NCBI GenBank assembly: GCA_023388175.1
Contig: JAEWGT010000015.1
Location: forward strand, 62,001-126,000
Length of the DNA: 64,000 nucleotides
Source: Pseudomonadota bacterium
GTDB lineage: Bacteria; Pseudomonadota; Alphaproteobacteria; Rhizobiales; Devosiaceae
Reading direction: 5' to 3'
Position numbers and translations under genes: made by a program. Positions 44,020-52,457 of the stretch are shown here, piece by piece; the stretch's first letter is position 1; each line of letters begins with the position of its first letter. A model generated the notes under the pieces. The model was not told the origin of the DNA. It ran no database searches and saw nothing but the letters and a program-made list of their open reading frames with translations.

Positions 44020-44211
44020 GCCGGGTTTTCTGGCAGGGGGGTTGCTAGGGCCGGCTCTCACCGGAATTTCCCATCCCCGGACCCAGCCTCCGTAACGATT
44101 CAGAAGCCTCCCGACTGTCGCCGGACAGTTGATCGTTGCAACTCCATCATCGCCCGGCTGATGGGTGGAGAATAATGCGAGATTTTAGGGCGGGGATAAG
44201 ATGGAAAAGGA

Positions 44212-44325
44212 GCGAAACTATCCGCGTGGCCCTTGTGCGCATGAAGGGCATTGGGGTCGAGGCCTTGGACGCGAATGTATTTGGGGCGAAGGGGTCGAAG
44301 ACGATGATTGGGGAGGTGCTAGTGG
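44212..44325 (+). pseudogene. Truncated copy of the exported-protein gene
   Basis: About 114 bases match 43777-43890 at a constant offset of 435 with no gaps and roughly 14 differences. Translated, it keeps ETIRVALVRMKG and ALDANVFGAKGSKTMIG, almost the same as the intact gene. No signal peptide or upstream half is present and the 3' end diverges. It is a remnant of a paralogue, not a functional gene as it stands. Confidence 0.75.
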
Positions 44326-44441
44326 GAGTGTGGCTAGCCGTCGCTTGCCTTGCATCGTCACGAAATCTTGCCTGACGCATCTATTAACATGAAGACCATA
44401 AGTCGAAGCCTTGGCATAAAACAACATTATCGACCACTGCT

Positions 44442-45071
44442 TTATTGCTTAAGTTGGCTTTCCGTCTCCGCATCAATGGCCACCCCTAGGTCAAAAATGA
44501 ATTCAATCACTCGTTCCGCGTCAGCCCGCGCCACCGGATTTGAAAGGCCCGTTCCGGGCGGAATATCCATGGCATGAGCGATAAGATCCCTTCTGTCACC
44601 AATTAGGGTCAACTCATTTCTAGCGTCTTCTTCTGTCCTTTGTTCGTACCGGCCAGTTTCTCTCATTCTGGTGAATATTCTCGTCCATTTTTCCTTTGCT
44701 GGGCACGTCCAAATATAAGACAAAGCCTCGGATACTTTTTCCGGCTTGTAAAAACTTTTGTATTGGACTGCCGAAAAAATATGATTTTGGAAAAAAACAA
44801 GCTTTTCAGAGGGCGCCATCCCGTCCAAATCCAATGCGTTCCCCAGCGGAATATCAACTAAACGCAGATTGGTCGTCAGGATCGGGGGCTCTCGATCAAT
44901 GAGCCGCAAGCCAACTTCAGAAATCAATTCGGTTAGAAACAAATCGAATGCAGATACACATACTATCCAAACATAGCGGAGTGCAAAATCATGACCTGTC
45001 TCGTCATAGTTTTGCAGGCATTCGGTGCCGTCCCTAATATGATTGACAAATCTGCTGCAGGAATCAGTCAT
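44442..45071 (-). CDS. HEPN-like protein, candidate ribonuclease effector
   Basis: The 209-residue protein is all-helical in appearance. Near its C-terminus GDRRDLIAHA places R160/R161 and H166 in an R-x(4-5)-H pattern, the catalytic mark of HEPN ribonucleases; an N-terminal helix YVWIVCVSAFDLFLTELI resembles that of RiboL-PSP-type HEPN proteins. There is no signal peptide. ATG at 45071 overlaps the parA stop by eight bases (ATGACTGA); a TTG at 45080 is less likely. G+C is near 42% in a counted 60-base sample (44581-44640), far below the surroundings. The HEPN call is from motif and context, not from a search. Confidence 0.6.
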   Translation of the reverse strand: MTDSCSRFVNHIRDGTECLQNYDETGHDFALRYVWIVCVSAFDLFLTELISEVGLRLIDREPPILTTNLRLVDIPLGNALDLDGMAPSEKLVFFQNHIFSAVQYKSFYKPEKVSEALSYIWTCPAKEKWTRIFTRMRETGRYEQRTEEDARNELTLIGDRRDLIAHAMDIPPGTGLSNPVARADAERVIEFIFDLGVAIDAETESQLKQ

Positions 45072-46146
45072 ATTCAACAATGGTGACTATCTTGTCACAA
45101 ATTGCATCGAATATTTCGTCAAACGTCTGAACGTTATTCTGAACGCCGACCTTAACGTTCCCTTGCAAGCCAACCGACTTTAGGTCAGCTCCAGTCAGAC
45201 CAAAAACTGGCTTCCCGAGTTCTGTGGCAATATGACTAGCTTGTGCAAAATCGGGAATACGCCCCAGCGCGTAAAGCCTGATCATGTCCGGATCACGTGC
45301 AGCATCGGGCAATTCTATTTTTGCTCCGGCATCATAAGCCTTTTTCTTGAAGAGGCTGTTGGCATTCTTCAGGCGAGGAACAAATTCATTTTCAATGCGG
45401 TCATCTATTTGCGAGAGCCGCTCATGGTATCTGCCGGCCGCTTTGCTTTTGTGCCGATTGAATCTAGAGTGTAACGCACCCACAAATTTGGCCCATCCTT
45501 CAGGGAGCGGATAAGTAGCATCCGCAAATGCTGGGCCAAATTTTTCTTTCCAGTTGACCCACTTTTCAATTTCGAGGCCTAAAGTCTTGAGTGACATTAA
45601 GGAGAAAGGGTCAGGGTTCGTCGGCACTATAAAGGCGTCACTGATCATAAAGAAATTTTGATTAAGTGCGCCAAGTCCTGGGTTAATGTCAATTATGCTA
45701 TAATCGATCTCATGCCTCTGTTCGCACAAGGAAATAATGCGATGGAGAGCGCCTGGGAGGTTTTTGGTGACCGATAAGGTACCTCGGGTTTCTTGTGCGA
45801 GGCTAATTTGGCCTTCAAGTGCTGAAAGGTCGGGATGGCCAGGAAGGACGTAGAGGCTGCCGTTGCCTTGCGCAGTTGGGCATGCGAAATCTTCAATAGG
45901 ATTTGGCCTGCCCTCAAATACCGGCCTCACCGCGTCATATATGTTGTTTTCTTTCCTAGCACTTTCTTCGGCGTAGTAATCTTCGAAATCCTCTCCCAGT
46001 GCTCTGGCAGTCAAATTCACCTGAGAGTCGCCATCGACCAAAAGAACGCGATGACCTTTTTGCGTCAGTTTCCAACCGATATTGTAGGCCGAGGTGGTCT
46101 TGCCCACACCACCTTTATGGTTGAACAACAATATTCGATGGGGCAT
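45064..46146 (-). CDS. ParA/Soj-type ATPase (AAA_31 group)
   Basis: The 360-residue P-loop ATPase has the deviant Walker A of the ParA/MinD class at 11-18 (KGGVGKTT, preceded by FNH), the Walker A' region VDGDSQVNLT and a Walker B/loop IIDINPGLGALNQNF. The C-terminal third (RFNRHKSKAAGRYHERLSQI) is basic and specific to a subfamily. No ParB, replication or plasmid gene is near, so a role in partition is unlikely. It is coupled to the HEPN-like gene. AAGGAA precedes its ATG. G+C is low (26 of 60 in 45301-45360), indicating acquisition. Confidence 0.85.
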   Translation of the reverse strand: MPHRILLFNHKGGVGKTTSAYNIGWKLTQKGHRVLLVDGDSQVNLTARALGEDFEDYYAEESARKENNIYDAVRPVFEGRPNPIEDFACPTAQGNGSLYVLPGHPDLSALEGQISLAQETRGTLSVTKNLPGALHRIISLCEQRHEIDYSIIDINPGLGALNQNFFMISDAFIVPTNPDPFSLMSLKTLGLEIEKWVNWKEKFGPAFADATYPLPEGWAKFVGALHSRFNRHKSKAAGRYHERLSQIDDRIENEFVPRLKNANSLFKKKAYDAGAKIELPDAARDPDMIRLYALGRIPDFAQASHIATELGKPVFGLTGADLKSVGLQGNVKVGVQNNVQTFDEIFDAICDKIVTIVEYD

Positions 46147-46208
46147 TCGCTATTCCTTGACGTAAGGCGCTACACATTGATCTGCGCAGCAATCAAATAA
46201 TCAGACAC

Positions 46209-46225
46209 ACTTGAAATCATCAAGT
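46209..46225. promoter_or_regulatory. Perfect palindrome in the ParA/HEPN promoter region
   Basis: ACTTGA (46209-46214), five bases, TCAAGT (46220-46225), about 65 bases before the ParA start on the minus strand. The minus strand has a possible -35 TTGATG within it. It may be an operator or a ParA-linked binding site. Confidence 0.4.
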
Positions 46226-46267
46226 ATGTATAAATCGAAAAGGGTTTTCGTCTGATTTTTGTGAGTG

Positions 46268-46297
46268 GCAGCGGCAAGGTATTCGTCTTGCCGCTGC
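46268..46297 (-). terminator. Stem-loop after nrdJ
   Basis: A perfect 11-bp stem, GCAGCGGCAAG (46268-46278) with CTTGCCGCTGC (46287-46297), and an 8-base loop, 33 bases past the nrdJ stop. On the minus strand it is not followed by a T-run, so termination may be factor-assisted. Confidence 0.6.
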
Positions 46298-46329
46298 TGA
46301 CGCATTTCCCAGTAGAGTCCTGATAAAGC

Positions 46330-49300
46330 TCAACTACACCCAGTCGTCGTCCCGCACGTATCGCACTTCAAACACGTCCCGTTCCGCACCATCGTAAAAT
46401 TGTGGCACTCCGTACACTGGTCGCCCGTATAGCCCTTCATCTGCGCTTCGGCCCGAAGCAGTCCCGTGTCCTTTGACGGCGGCGGGGCGGGAATGGGGTT
46501 GAGTTCGGCGGTGTTGAGCGCGGTGGGGGCCGGGTCGATCTTCAGGGCCGTGGCGCTGCGCAGGCTGGTGACCGTGGACGTGCTGGCCGAGGTGGCGGCG
46601 TAGCGGGCGGCTTCGGCAGTGGGGACCAGCATCAGCGATGCGTTGGCCGTCTTGCCGCGGGTCATGCCGCGGGAGACAAAGCGCTCGGCGGGCACCGGGG
46701 CCGGCGCGACCGCATTGCTGCGTGCGCCCTGCTCCTCGGCAACGCCCTTGCCGAGCGAAGTCGGGCTATCGGGATTCACATGGGCCAGGTCGTTCCGGTC
46801 GAGATAGGACACGGCCAGTTCGCGGAACACATAGTCGAGGATCGACGTGGCGTTCTTGATGCGATCATTGCCCATGACCATGCCGGCGGGCTCGAAGCGG
46901 GTGAAGGTGAAGGCCTCCACATATTCGTCCAGCGGCACGCCATATTGCAGGCCCAGCGAAATGGCGATGGCGAAATTGTTCATCATGGCGCGGAAGGCAG
47001 CGCCTTCCTTGTGCATGTCGATGAAGATTTCGCCCAGGCGCCCATCGTCATATTCGCCGGTGCGCACATAGACCTTGTGGCCACCGACCACGGCCTTCTG
47101 CGTATAGCCCTTGCGGCGATCCGGCATTTTTTCGCGTTCGCGCAGGCGCTCGACGATGCGCTCGACCACCACTTCCGTCCGCGCGGCGGCGGGCAGGGCG
47201 GCGATGGCTTCCACCGCGTCGTCCTCATCCTCGTCGTCAGCGGCGGCGAGCACGGAGGAATTGAGCGGCTGGCTGAGCTTGGAGCCATCGCGGTAAAGCG
47301 CATTGGCCTTGAGGGCCAGCTTCCAGCTCAGCATATAGGCCGACTTGGCGTCCTCGACGGTCGCGTCGTTCGGCATGTTGATGGTCTTGGAAATCGCGCC
47401 GGAAATGAACGGCTGGGCAGCCGCCATCATCAGGATATGGGATTCGACCGACAGATACCGCTTGCCGATCTTGCCGCAGGGCGTGGCGCAATCGAAGACG
47501 GGCAGGTGCTCGTTTTTCAGATGCGGCGCGCCTTCCAGCGTCATGGCACCACAAACGTGGATATTGGCGGCCTCGATGTCCTTTTTCGAGAAGCCGAGGA
47601 AAGGCAGCAGTTCGAAGGAGAAGTCGCCCAGCTGCTCGTCGGTGACGCCAAGGCCCTTGAGGAAGTCGGGGCCGAGGGTCCACTGGTTGAACACGAACTT
47701 GATATCGAAGGCCGATTTCAGCGCGGCGTTGAGCGCCTCGATCTTGTCATCGGTAAAGCCTTTGGCGCGCAGGGTGGATGGATTGATGCCCGGCGCCTGG
47801 TTGAGATTGCCATGGCCGACCGCATAGGCCTCCATTTCGGCAATCTGGCTTTCCGAATAGCCCAGCGTCCGCAGGGCCGGGGGCACGGCGCGGTTGATGA
47901 TCTTGAAATAGCCGCCACCGGCAAGCTTCTTGAATTTCACCAGCGCGAAATCGGGCTCGATGCCGGTCGTGTCGCAATCCATCACCAGGCCAATCGTGCC
48001 GGTTGGTGCGATAACGGAAACCTGCGCGTTACGGTAGCCATGAGCCTCGCCGAGGGCGAGGGCATTGTCCCACGCGATGCGGGCGCGCTCGGACAGGGCG
48101 GCGTCGCCGACATTGGCATGGTCGAGCGGCACCGGATTGATGCTCAAGGCCTCGTAGCCCTCGGCATTGCCGTGGGCGGCATTGCGATGGTTGCGGATGA
48201 CGCGCAGCATATGCTTGGCATTGCGCTTGTAATCCTTGAAGGGACCGAGCTCCTTGGCCATTTCGGCCGAGGTCGCGTAGGACACGCCGGTCATGACAGC
48301 GGTGATGGCGCCGGCAATGGCGCGGCCCTGCTCGCTGTCATAGGGAATGCCGGAGGTCATGAGCAGGCCACCGATATTGGCGTAGCCGATGCCCAGCGTA
48401 CGATATTCGAAGCTGCGCTCGGCAATGGCGCGGCTGGGGAACTGCGCCATCATCACCGAGATTTCGAGCACCACGGTCCAGAGGCGCACCGTGTGTTCGA
48501 AGGCGGCGGTGTCGAAGGACGAATCCTTGTTGCGATAGGGCAGCAGGTTGACCGAACAGAGATTGCAGGCCGTGTCGTCGAGGAACATGTATTCCGAGCA
48601 CGGATTGGACGCGACGATCGGCCCGGCGGCGGGGCTGGTGTGCCACTCGTTGATGGTGGTGTGATACTGGATGCCCGGATCGGCAGAGGCCCAGGCCGCG
48701 TAACCGATCTGTTCCCAAAGATCGCGGGCCTTGAGCGTCTTGACCGTCTTGCCATTCTGGCGCGCCGTCAGGTTCCAGTCGCCATCATTGTCGACCGCGT
48801 TGAGGAAGTCATCGGTAACGCGGACGGAATTGTTCGAGTTTTGGCCCGAAACGGTGAGATAGGCCTCGCTGTCCCAATCGGTGTCATAGATGGGGAATTC
48901 GAGATCGGTATAGCCTTGACGCGCAAACTGGATGACGCGGAAGATGTAGTTTTCCGGCACCAGCGCCTTCTTGGCAGCGCGCACTTCGCGCTTGAGCGCA
49001 GGGTTCTTGGCCACGTCGAAACAATCATCGCCCGAACCTTCGCAGTTCACGGCGGCCTTCATGATGGCCTTGAGATGCCTGGAAACCACCTTGGAGCCGG
49101 TAACGAGGGCGGCGACCTTCTGCTCCTCCTTCACCTTCCAGTTGATATAGGCTTCAATGTCGGGGTGATCGATGTCGATGACCACCATCTTGGCGGCGCG
49201 GCGCGTGGTGCCCCCCGACTTGATGGCGCCGGCAGCGCGGTCGCCGATCTTGAGAAAGCTCATGAGGCCCGAGGACTTGCCGCCACCCGAGAGCCGTTCG

Positions 49301-50025
49301 CCTTCGCCGCGCAGTTTCGAGAAATTGGTGCCTGTGCCCGAGCCGTATTTGAACAGGCGCGCCTCGCGGACCCAGAGATCCATGATGCCATTCTCGTTGA
49401 CGAGATCATCGTCGACGGACTGGATGAAGCAGGCATGAGGCTGGGGATGCTCATAGGCCGACTTGGACTGGACCAGCTTGTGCGTGAACGGGTCTACATA
49501 GAAATGGCCTTGGCCGGGGCCGTCTATGCCATATGCCCAGTGCAGGCCGGTATTGAACCATTGCGGGGAATTGGGCGCGACGCGCTGGGTGGCGAGCATG
49601 AAGGCCAGCTCGTCGAAAAAGGCGCGGGCATCGTCCTCGCTGTCGAAATAACCACCCTTCCAGCCCCAATAGGTCCAGGTGCCGGCGAGGCGGTCGAAGA
49701 CCTGGCGCGAATCCATTTCCGAGCCATAGCGCTCGGCTTCGGGCAGTTTGGTGAGCGCAGCTTCATCGGGGACCGAGCGCCACAGCCACGAGGGGACAGA
49801 ATTTTCCTCGACCTTCTTGAGGACCTTGGCGACGCCGGCTTTGCGGAAATATTTCTGCGCGATGATATCGGTGGCGACCTGCGACCAGCTCGCTGGCACG
49901 GCGATATTTTCGAGCTTGAAGACCACTGACCCATCGGGATTGCGGATTTCACTGGTAGCAGAGCGGAATTCAATAGAGCCGTAGCGATCCGTATTGGCAG
50001 TGGTAAACCGACGTTCGATGCGCAT
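46330..50025 (-). CDS. nrdJ: Vitamin B12-dependent ribonucleoside-diphosphate reductase (class II)
   Basis: The 1231-residue enzyme makes deoxyribonucleotides using adenosylcobalamin and works with or without oxygen. Visible blocks are APNSPQWFNTGLHWAYG, ACFIQSVDDDLVNENGIMDL, GSGTGTNFSKLRGEGE, the active-site region NPCSEYMFLDDTACNLCSVN (the radical-site cysteine area) and IAPTGTIGLVMDCDTTGIEP. The C-terminus carries CTECHNFTMVRNGTCLKCDTC, the redox cysteines. ATG at 50025 (MRIERRF) is preferred; the frame is open to 50079. It is transcribed toward the ParA/HEPN cassette. Confidence 0.96.
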   Translation of the reverse strand: MRIERRFTTANTDRYGSIEFRSATSEIRNPDGSVVFKLENIAVPASWSQVATDIIAQKYFRKAGVAKVLKKVEENSVPSWLWRSVPDEAALTKLPEAERYGSEMDSRQVFDRLAGTWTYWGWKGGYFDSEDDARAFFDELAFMLATQRVAPNSPQWFNTGLHWAYGIDGPGQGHFYVDPFTHKLVQSKSAYEHPQPHACFIQSVDDDLVNENGIMDLWVREARLFKYGSGTGTNFSKLRGEGERLSGGGKSSGLMSFLKIGDRAAGAIKSGGTTRRAAKMVVIDIDHPDIEAYINWKVKEEQKVAALVTGSKVVSRHLKAIMKAAVNCEGSGDDCFDVAKNPALKREVRAAKKALVPENYIFRVIQFARQGYTDLEFPIYDTDWDSEAYLTVSGQNSNNSVRVTDDFLNAVDNDGDWNLTARQNGKTVKTLKARDLWEQIGYAAWASADPGIQYHTTINEWHTSPAAGPIVASNPCSEYMFLDDTACNLCSVNLLPYRNKDSSFDTAAFEHTVRLWTVVLEISVMMAQFPSRAIAERSFEYRTLGIGYANIGGLLMTSGIPYDSEQGRAIAGAITAVMTGVSYATSAEMAKELGPFKDYKRNAKHMLRVIRNHRNAAHGNAEGYEALSINPVPLDHANVGDAALSERARIAWDNALALGEAHGYRNAQVSVIAPTGTIGLVMDCDTTGIEPDFALVKFKKLAGGGYFKIINRAVPPALRTLGYSESQIAEMEAYAVGHGNLNQAPGINPSTLRAKGFTDDKIEALNAALKSAFDIKFVFNQWTLGPDFLKGLGVTDEQLGDFSFELLPFLGFSKKDIEAANIHVCGAMTLEGAPHLKNEHLPVFDCATPCGKIGKRYLSVESHILMMAAAQPFISGAISKTINMPNDATVEDAKSAYMLSWKLALKANALYRDGSKLSQPLNSSVLAAADDEDEDDAVEAIAALPAAARTEVVVERIVERLREREKMPDRRKGYTQKAVVGGHKVYVRTGEYDDGRLGEIFIDMHKEGAAFRAMMNNFAIAISLGLQYGVPLDEYVEAFTFTRFEPAGMVMGNDRIKNATSILDYVFRELAVSYLDRNDLAHVNPDSPTSLGKGVAEEQGARSNAVAPAPVPAERFVSRGMTRGKTANASLMLVPTAEAARYAATSASTSTVTSLRSATALKIDPAPTALNTAELNPIPAPPPSKDTGLLRAEAQMKGYTGDQCTECHNFTMVRNGTCLKCDTCGTTTGCS

Positions 50026-50736
50026 TGTCTTCGTATTCCCCAAATCGAGCAGGCACGCGGGCCCGCCAGCCGATGGCACGGCTTCGTCCGTATCTATTTG
50101 ACGCTGTTACCAACCGAGACCCGCGGGAGGACGCGGACCTCAAAAAATTGCCCCGTGCCCTGAATGTGTATCGGTCTCAATGCCAATGCTTGCTTCAGGG
50201 ACTGACCCGACTCTCAGCAGAGCCGTTGCCGAGTTCAGACTTCTCCGATTCAGTGGTGGCGTCAACGCCAGAAATCACAACACCTAGTGCGGCCGCTTTG
50301 ATCGAAAACAAGCTATGGTATGTGAAATATGTGAATTGCGGGGAGAAATCGCAAGCGGATCAGAGGCATCTCGGCGCAGATTTGATCAGGTCGGGAAGCG
50401 ACTAAGCGAGCGCAAATGTGAGGTCAAATCTGCTGCTAATGTGCAGCGAATCCTTGCTCTTTAGCTGAAGTTCATTGGTGTTAACCATTGGCTCACCATA
50501 AGGTCGTAACGCGAATCGTACGCCGTTGGCCGGTGTCAAGCCAACTGTTTGGGCGCTCGATAGCATGCAGTTGGCAGACAATATCCACGCACGCGCGCCC
50601 GCCGCATGAGAGTGTCACGCCTCTGAGCTGAGTTGGGGCTTTTTTGATGCTGCGGCGGAGCCGGAAGGTCTAGGCTCGCTTGTTCAGCCATGCTAAACCG
50701 CAAGCCAATTCGACGCCCAACTTTCGGAATCGTCCC
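50026..50736. other. Long non-coding gap between nrdJ and the NDUFA12 gene
   Basis: About 710 bases with no convincing gene. It must carry the nrdJ promoter (minus) and the NDUFA12 promoter (plus). I see an 8-bp inverted repeat GCCAACTG (50540-50547) with CAGTTGGC (50567-50574), and a six-T run at 50640-50645 after a GC-rich stretch, which together could mark a small RNA on the plus strand. I searched by eye for a cobalamin riboswitch and NrdR boxes before nrdJ and found neither. Confidence 0.35.
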
Positions 50737-51138
50737 GTGGCACAATCCGGTATCAAGCAGTTTCTGACGGAAATCCTCTCCTGGTGGGGTGGCAATACCT
50801 GGGGCACACGCCTCTGGATCCGCCGGTTCGGTGAATATGTCGGTTCCGATGAATTCGGTAATCGCTATTATTACGACAAGAAGCATGATCGCCGCTATGT
50901 GACCTATGCTGGGGGCTATGCAGATGCGTCGGCCATTCCGCCGGGCTGGCATGGCTGGATGCACCATCGTACCGATGTGCCGCCATCTGACGCGAAGTAT
51001 GAACCACGCGCCTGGGAAAAGCCGCATCAGCCGAACCTGACGGGCACCGCCGCGGCCTACCGTCCCGATGGCAGCCTGCTCAACAAGGGCGAGCGCCCGC
51101 GCGTCACCGGCGACTATCAGGCCTGGTCGCCTGAATAA
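50737..51138 (+). CDS. NADH:ubiquinone oxidoreductase accessory subunit, NDUFA12 family
   Basis: The 133-residue protein matches the mitochondrial-type complex I accessory subunit NDUFA12: FLTEILSWWGGNTWGTRLWI, GEYVGSDEFGNRYYYDKK, RRYVTYAGGYADASAIPPGW and HGWMHH. It is found in alphaproteobacteria and mitochondria, and supports complex I assembly or stability on the cytoplasmic side. A GTG start at 50737 with GGAA upstream fits the family length; an ATG at 50680 would add 19 residues. A DUF2155 gene follows after 13 bases, a conserved pair in this class. Confidence 0.92.
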   Translation: MAQSGIKQFLTEILSWWGGNTWGTRLWIRRFGEYVGSDEFGNRYYYDKKHDRRYVTYAGGYADASAIPPGWHGWMHHRTDVPPSDAKYEPRAWEKPHQPNLTGTAAAYRPDGSLLNKGERPRVTGDYQAWSPE

Positions 51139-51151
51139 GGACACCAAAGCC

Positions 51152-51574
51152 TTGCGGGCATTTCTTCATGCAATGCTACGGCCGCTGCTGACAGCGGCCG
51201 TTTTGGCCTCTGGCGGGTCGCTGCCGGTGCTGGCGCAACCTTTGGCCAATCCAGTAGCCACCTTCGCCGGGCTCGATAAGATCACGGGGCGGATCACACG
51301 CTTCGATGTCTATATCGACGAGACGGTGCTGTTCGGTGCGCTGGAGATCACGCCGCGCGCCTGCTACAATCGGCCCGCCAGTGACACCCTGCAACGCACG
51401 TCGGCCTTTCTGGAGGTCAATCAGAAGAGCCTGGATGGCTCTGATGAACGAATATTTACCGGCTGGATGTTCGCCGATAGCCCGGCGCTCAATGCAGTGG
51501 ACCATGCCGTTTATGACGTCTGGCTGATCGAGTGCAAAACCTCGACCAACGTCCCGCCGCCCGATCAGCGCTGA
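51152..51574 (+). CDS. DUF2155-family exported protein
   Basis: About 140 residues with an N-terminal signal peptide (MLRPLLTAAVLASGGSLPVLA). The mature part reads ATFAGLDKITGRITRFDVYI, ALEITPRACYNRPASDTLQR, then ERIFTGWMFADSPALNAVDH and a final cysteine in WLIECK, matching the DUF2155 family of alphaproteobacteria. Its function is unknown. Start is either TTG at 51152, with AAGGA upstream, or ATG at 51173, at the start of the signal peptide proper. It is commonly next to the NDUFA12 and aat genes; here three other genes intervene before aat. Confidence 0.85.
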   Translation: MRAFLHAMLRPLLTAAVLASGGSLPVLAQPLANPVATFAGLDKITGRITRFDVYIDETVLFGALEITPRACYNRPASDTLQRTSAFLEVNQKSLDGSDERIFTGWMFADSPALNAVDHAVYDVWLIECKTSTNVPPPDQR

Positions 51575-51654
51575 TTTTTGTTTGCCTCATGTTCAATTGG
51601 TGATGTCTGCTTCGTCGTGAGTGGACAGTGCCGGTGCGCGCGAGGGAGAACGAT

Positions 51655-52440
51655 ATGTTGCTCAAGGACAAGGTGTCCGTCGTTTACGGTGGGAGTGGCG
51701 CCGTGGGGAGCGCCGCGGCGCGGGCGTTCGCGCGGGAAGGCGCAATCGTACATCTGGCGGCGCGGCGAGTGGAACCGCTGGAGGCAATTGCCGGGGAGAT
51801 CCGCCAAGCGGGTGGGCGGGTCCATACGGCCGCAAGCGACGCCTTCGAACCTGAAGCCATCGCGGCGCATCTGCGCCATGTGGCTGCCGAGAGCGGTCCG
51901 GTCAGAATTCTGCTGAGTGCGATCGACTGGGGCGATTCCCAGGGTGCGGACCTGATCGATCATGATTTCGAGACCTTCATGCGGCCGGTGCAGAACGGGC
52001 TCAAATCCTGGTTCCACCTCGGCACCGCCTATGCCCGCCACATGGGCGAGAATGGCGGTGGTGTGATCCTTGGCCATACAGCCAACGCGGCGCGGCAGGC
52101 ATTCGGACAAATGGGGGGCTTCGGCATTGCCTGCGCTGCCGTCGAGCATTTCCTGCGCCATCTTGCGGTGGAGAACGGGCCCAAGGGCGTACGATGTTGC
52201 TGGGTGCGATCGCCCGGCTCACCGGATACCCCTGGCATTAGGGAGGTCTGGTCCATTCATGCCAAGGAGCGCGGCATGAGCTTTGACGAACTGCATGCCG
52301 AATTCGCCAAGGACACGCCGCTGCGGCGGATTGCATCGCTCAGCCAATGCGCTGACGCCGCCGTTCTGCTGGCCAGCGATCTGGCGTCGAGCATGACAGC
52401 CACGCTAGCCAACACGACCGGCGGCGGACAGATCGACTGA
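51655..52440 (+). CDS. Atypical short-chain dehydrogenase-like protein lacking the catalytic YxxxK
   Basis: A 261-residue SDR fold. The nucleotide loop is VVYGGSGAVGSAAARAF (residues 9-25), followed by HLAARRVEPLEAIAGEI. In classical SDRs a Y-x3-K triad follows the central strand; here the segment is MGGFGIACAAVEHFL, with Phe156 and Cys160 in those places and no Ser in the usual position. It may bind NAD(P) but is unlikely to catalyse standard hydride transfer. GAGGGAGAA precedes the ATG at 51655. The GyrI-like gene follows after 17 bases, so they form a pair. Confidence 0.8.
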   Translation: MLLKDKVSVVYGGSGAVGSAAARAFAREGAIVHLAARRVEPLEAIAGEIRQAGGRVHTAASDAFEPEAIAAHLRHVAAESGPVRILLSAIDWGDSQGADLIDHDFETFMRPVQNGLKSWFHLGTAYARHMGENGGGVILGHTANAARQAFGQMGGFGIACAAVEHFLRHLAVENGPKGVRCCWVRSPGSPDTPGIREVWSIHAKERGMSFDELHAEFAKDTPLRRIASLSQCADAAVLLASDLASSMTATLANTTGGGQID

Positions 52441-52457
52441 GAACAGGGAGAGACGCC

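Noticed and set aside
43777..44325. Direct repeats as attachment sites of an integrated element
   Set aside because: The repeats carry codon-position differences expected of an old paralogue, lie on one side of the ParA/HEPN genes rather than flanking them, and no integrase is present.
45064..46146. Plasmid partition locus
   Set aside because: A ParA-type ATPase is present but there is no ParB, replication gene or iteron, and the partner gene is HEPN-like instead.
46780..49929. A 1049-codon open frame on the plus strand
   Set aside because: It is exactly antisense to nrdJ and is a product of high G+C codon bias; its protein is rich in His/Gly/Arg with no recognisable domain.
50026..50400. 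Cobalamin riboswitch or NrdR boxes upstream of nrdJ
   Set aside because: I looked for the B12 box and for paired NrdR-like palindromes on the minus strand and saw no match.
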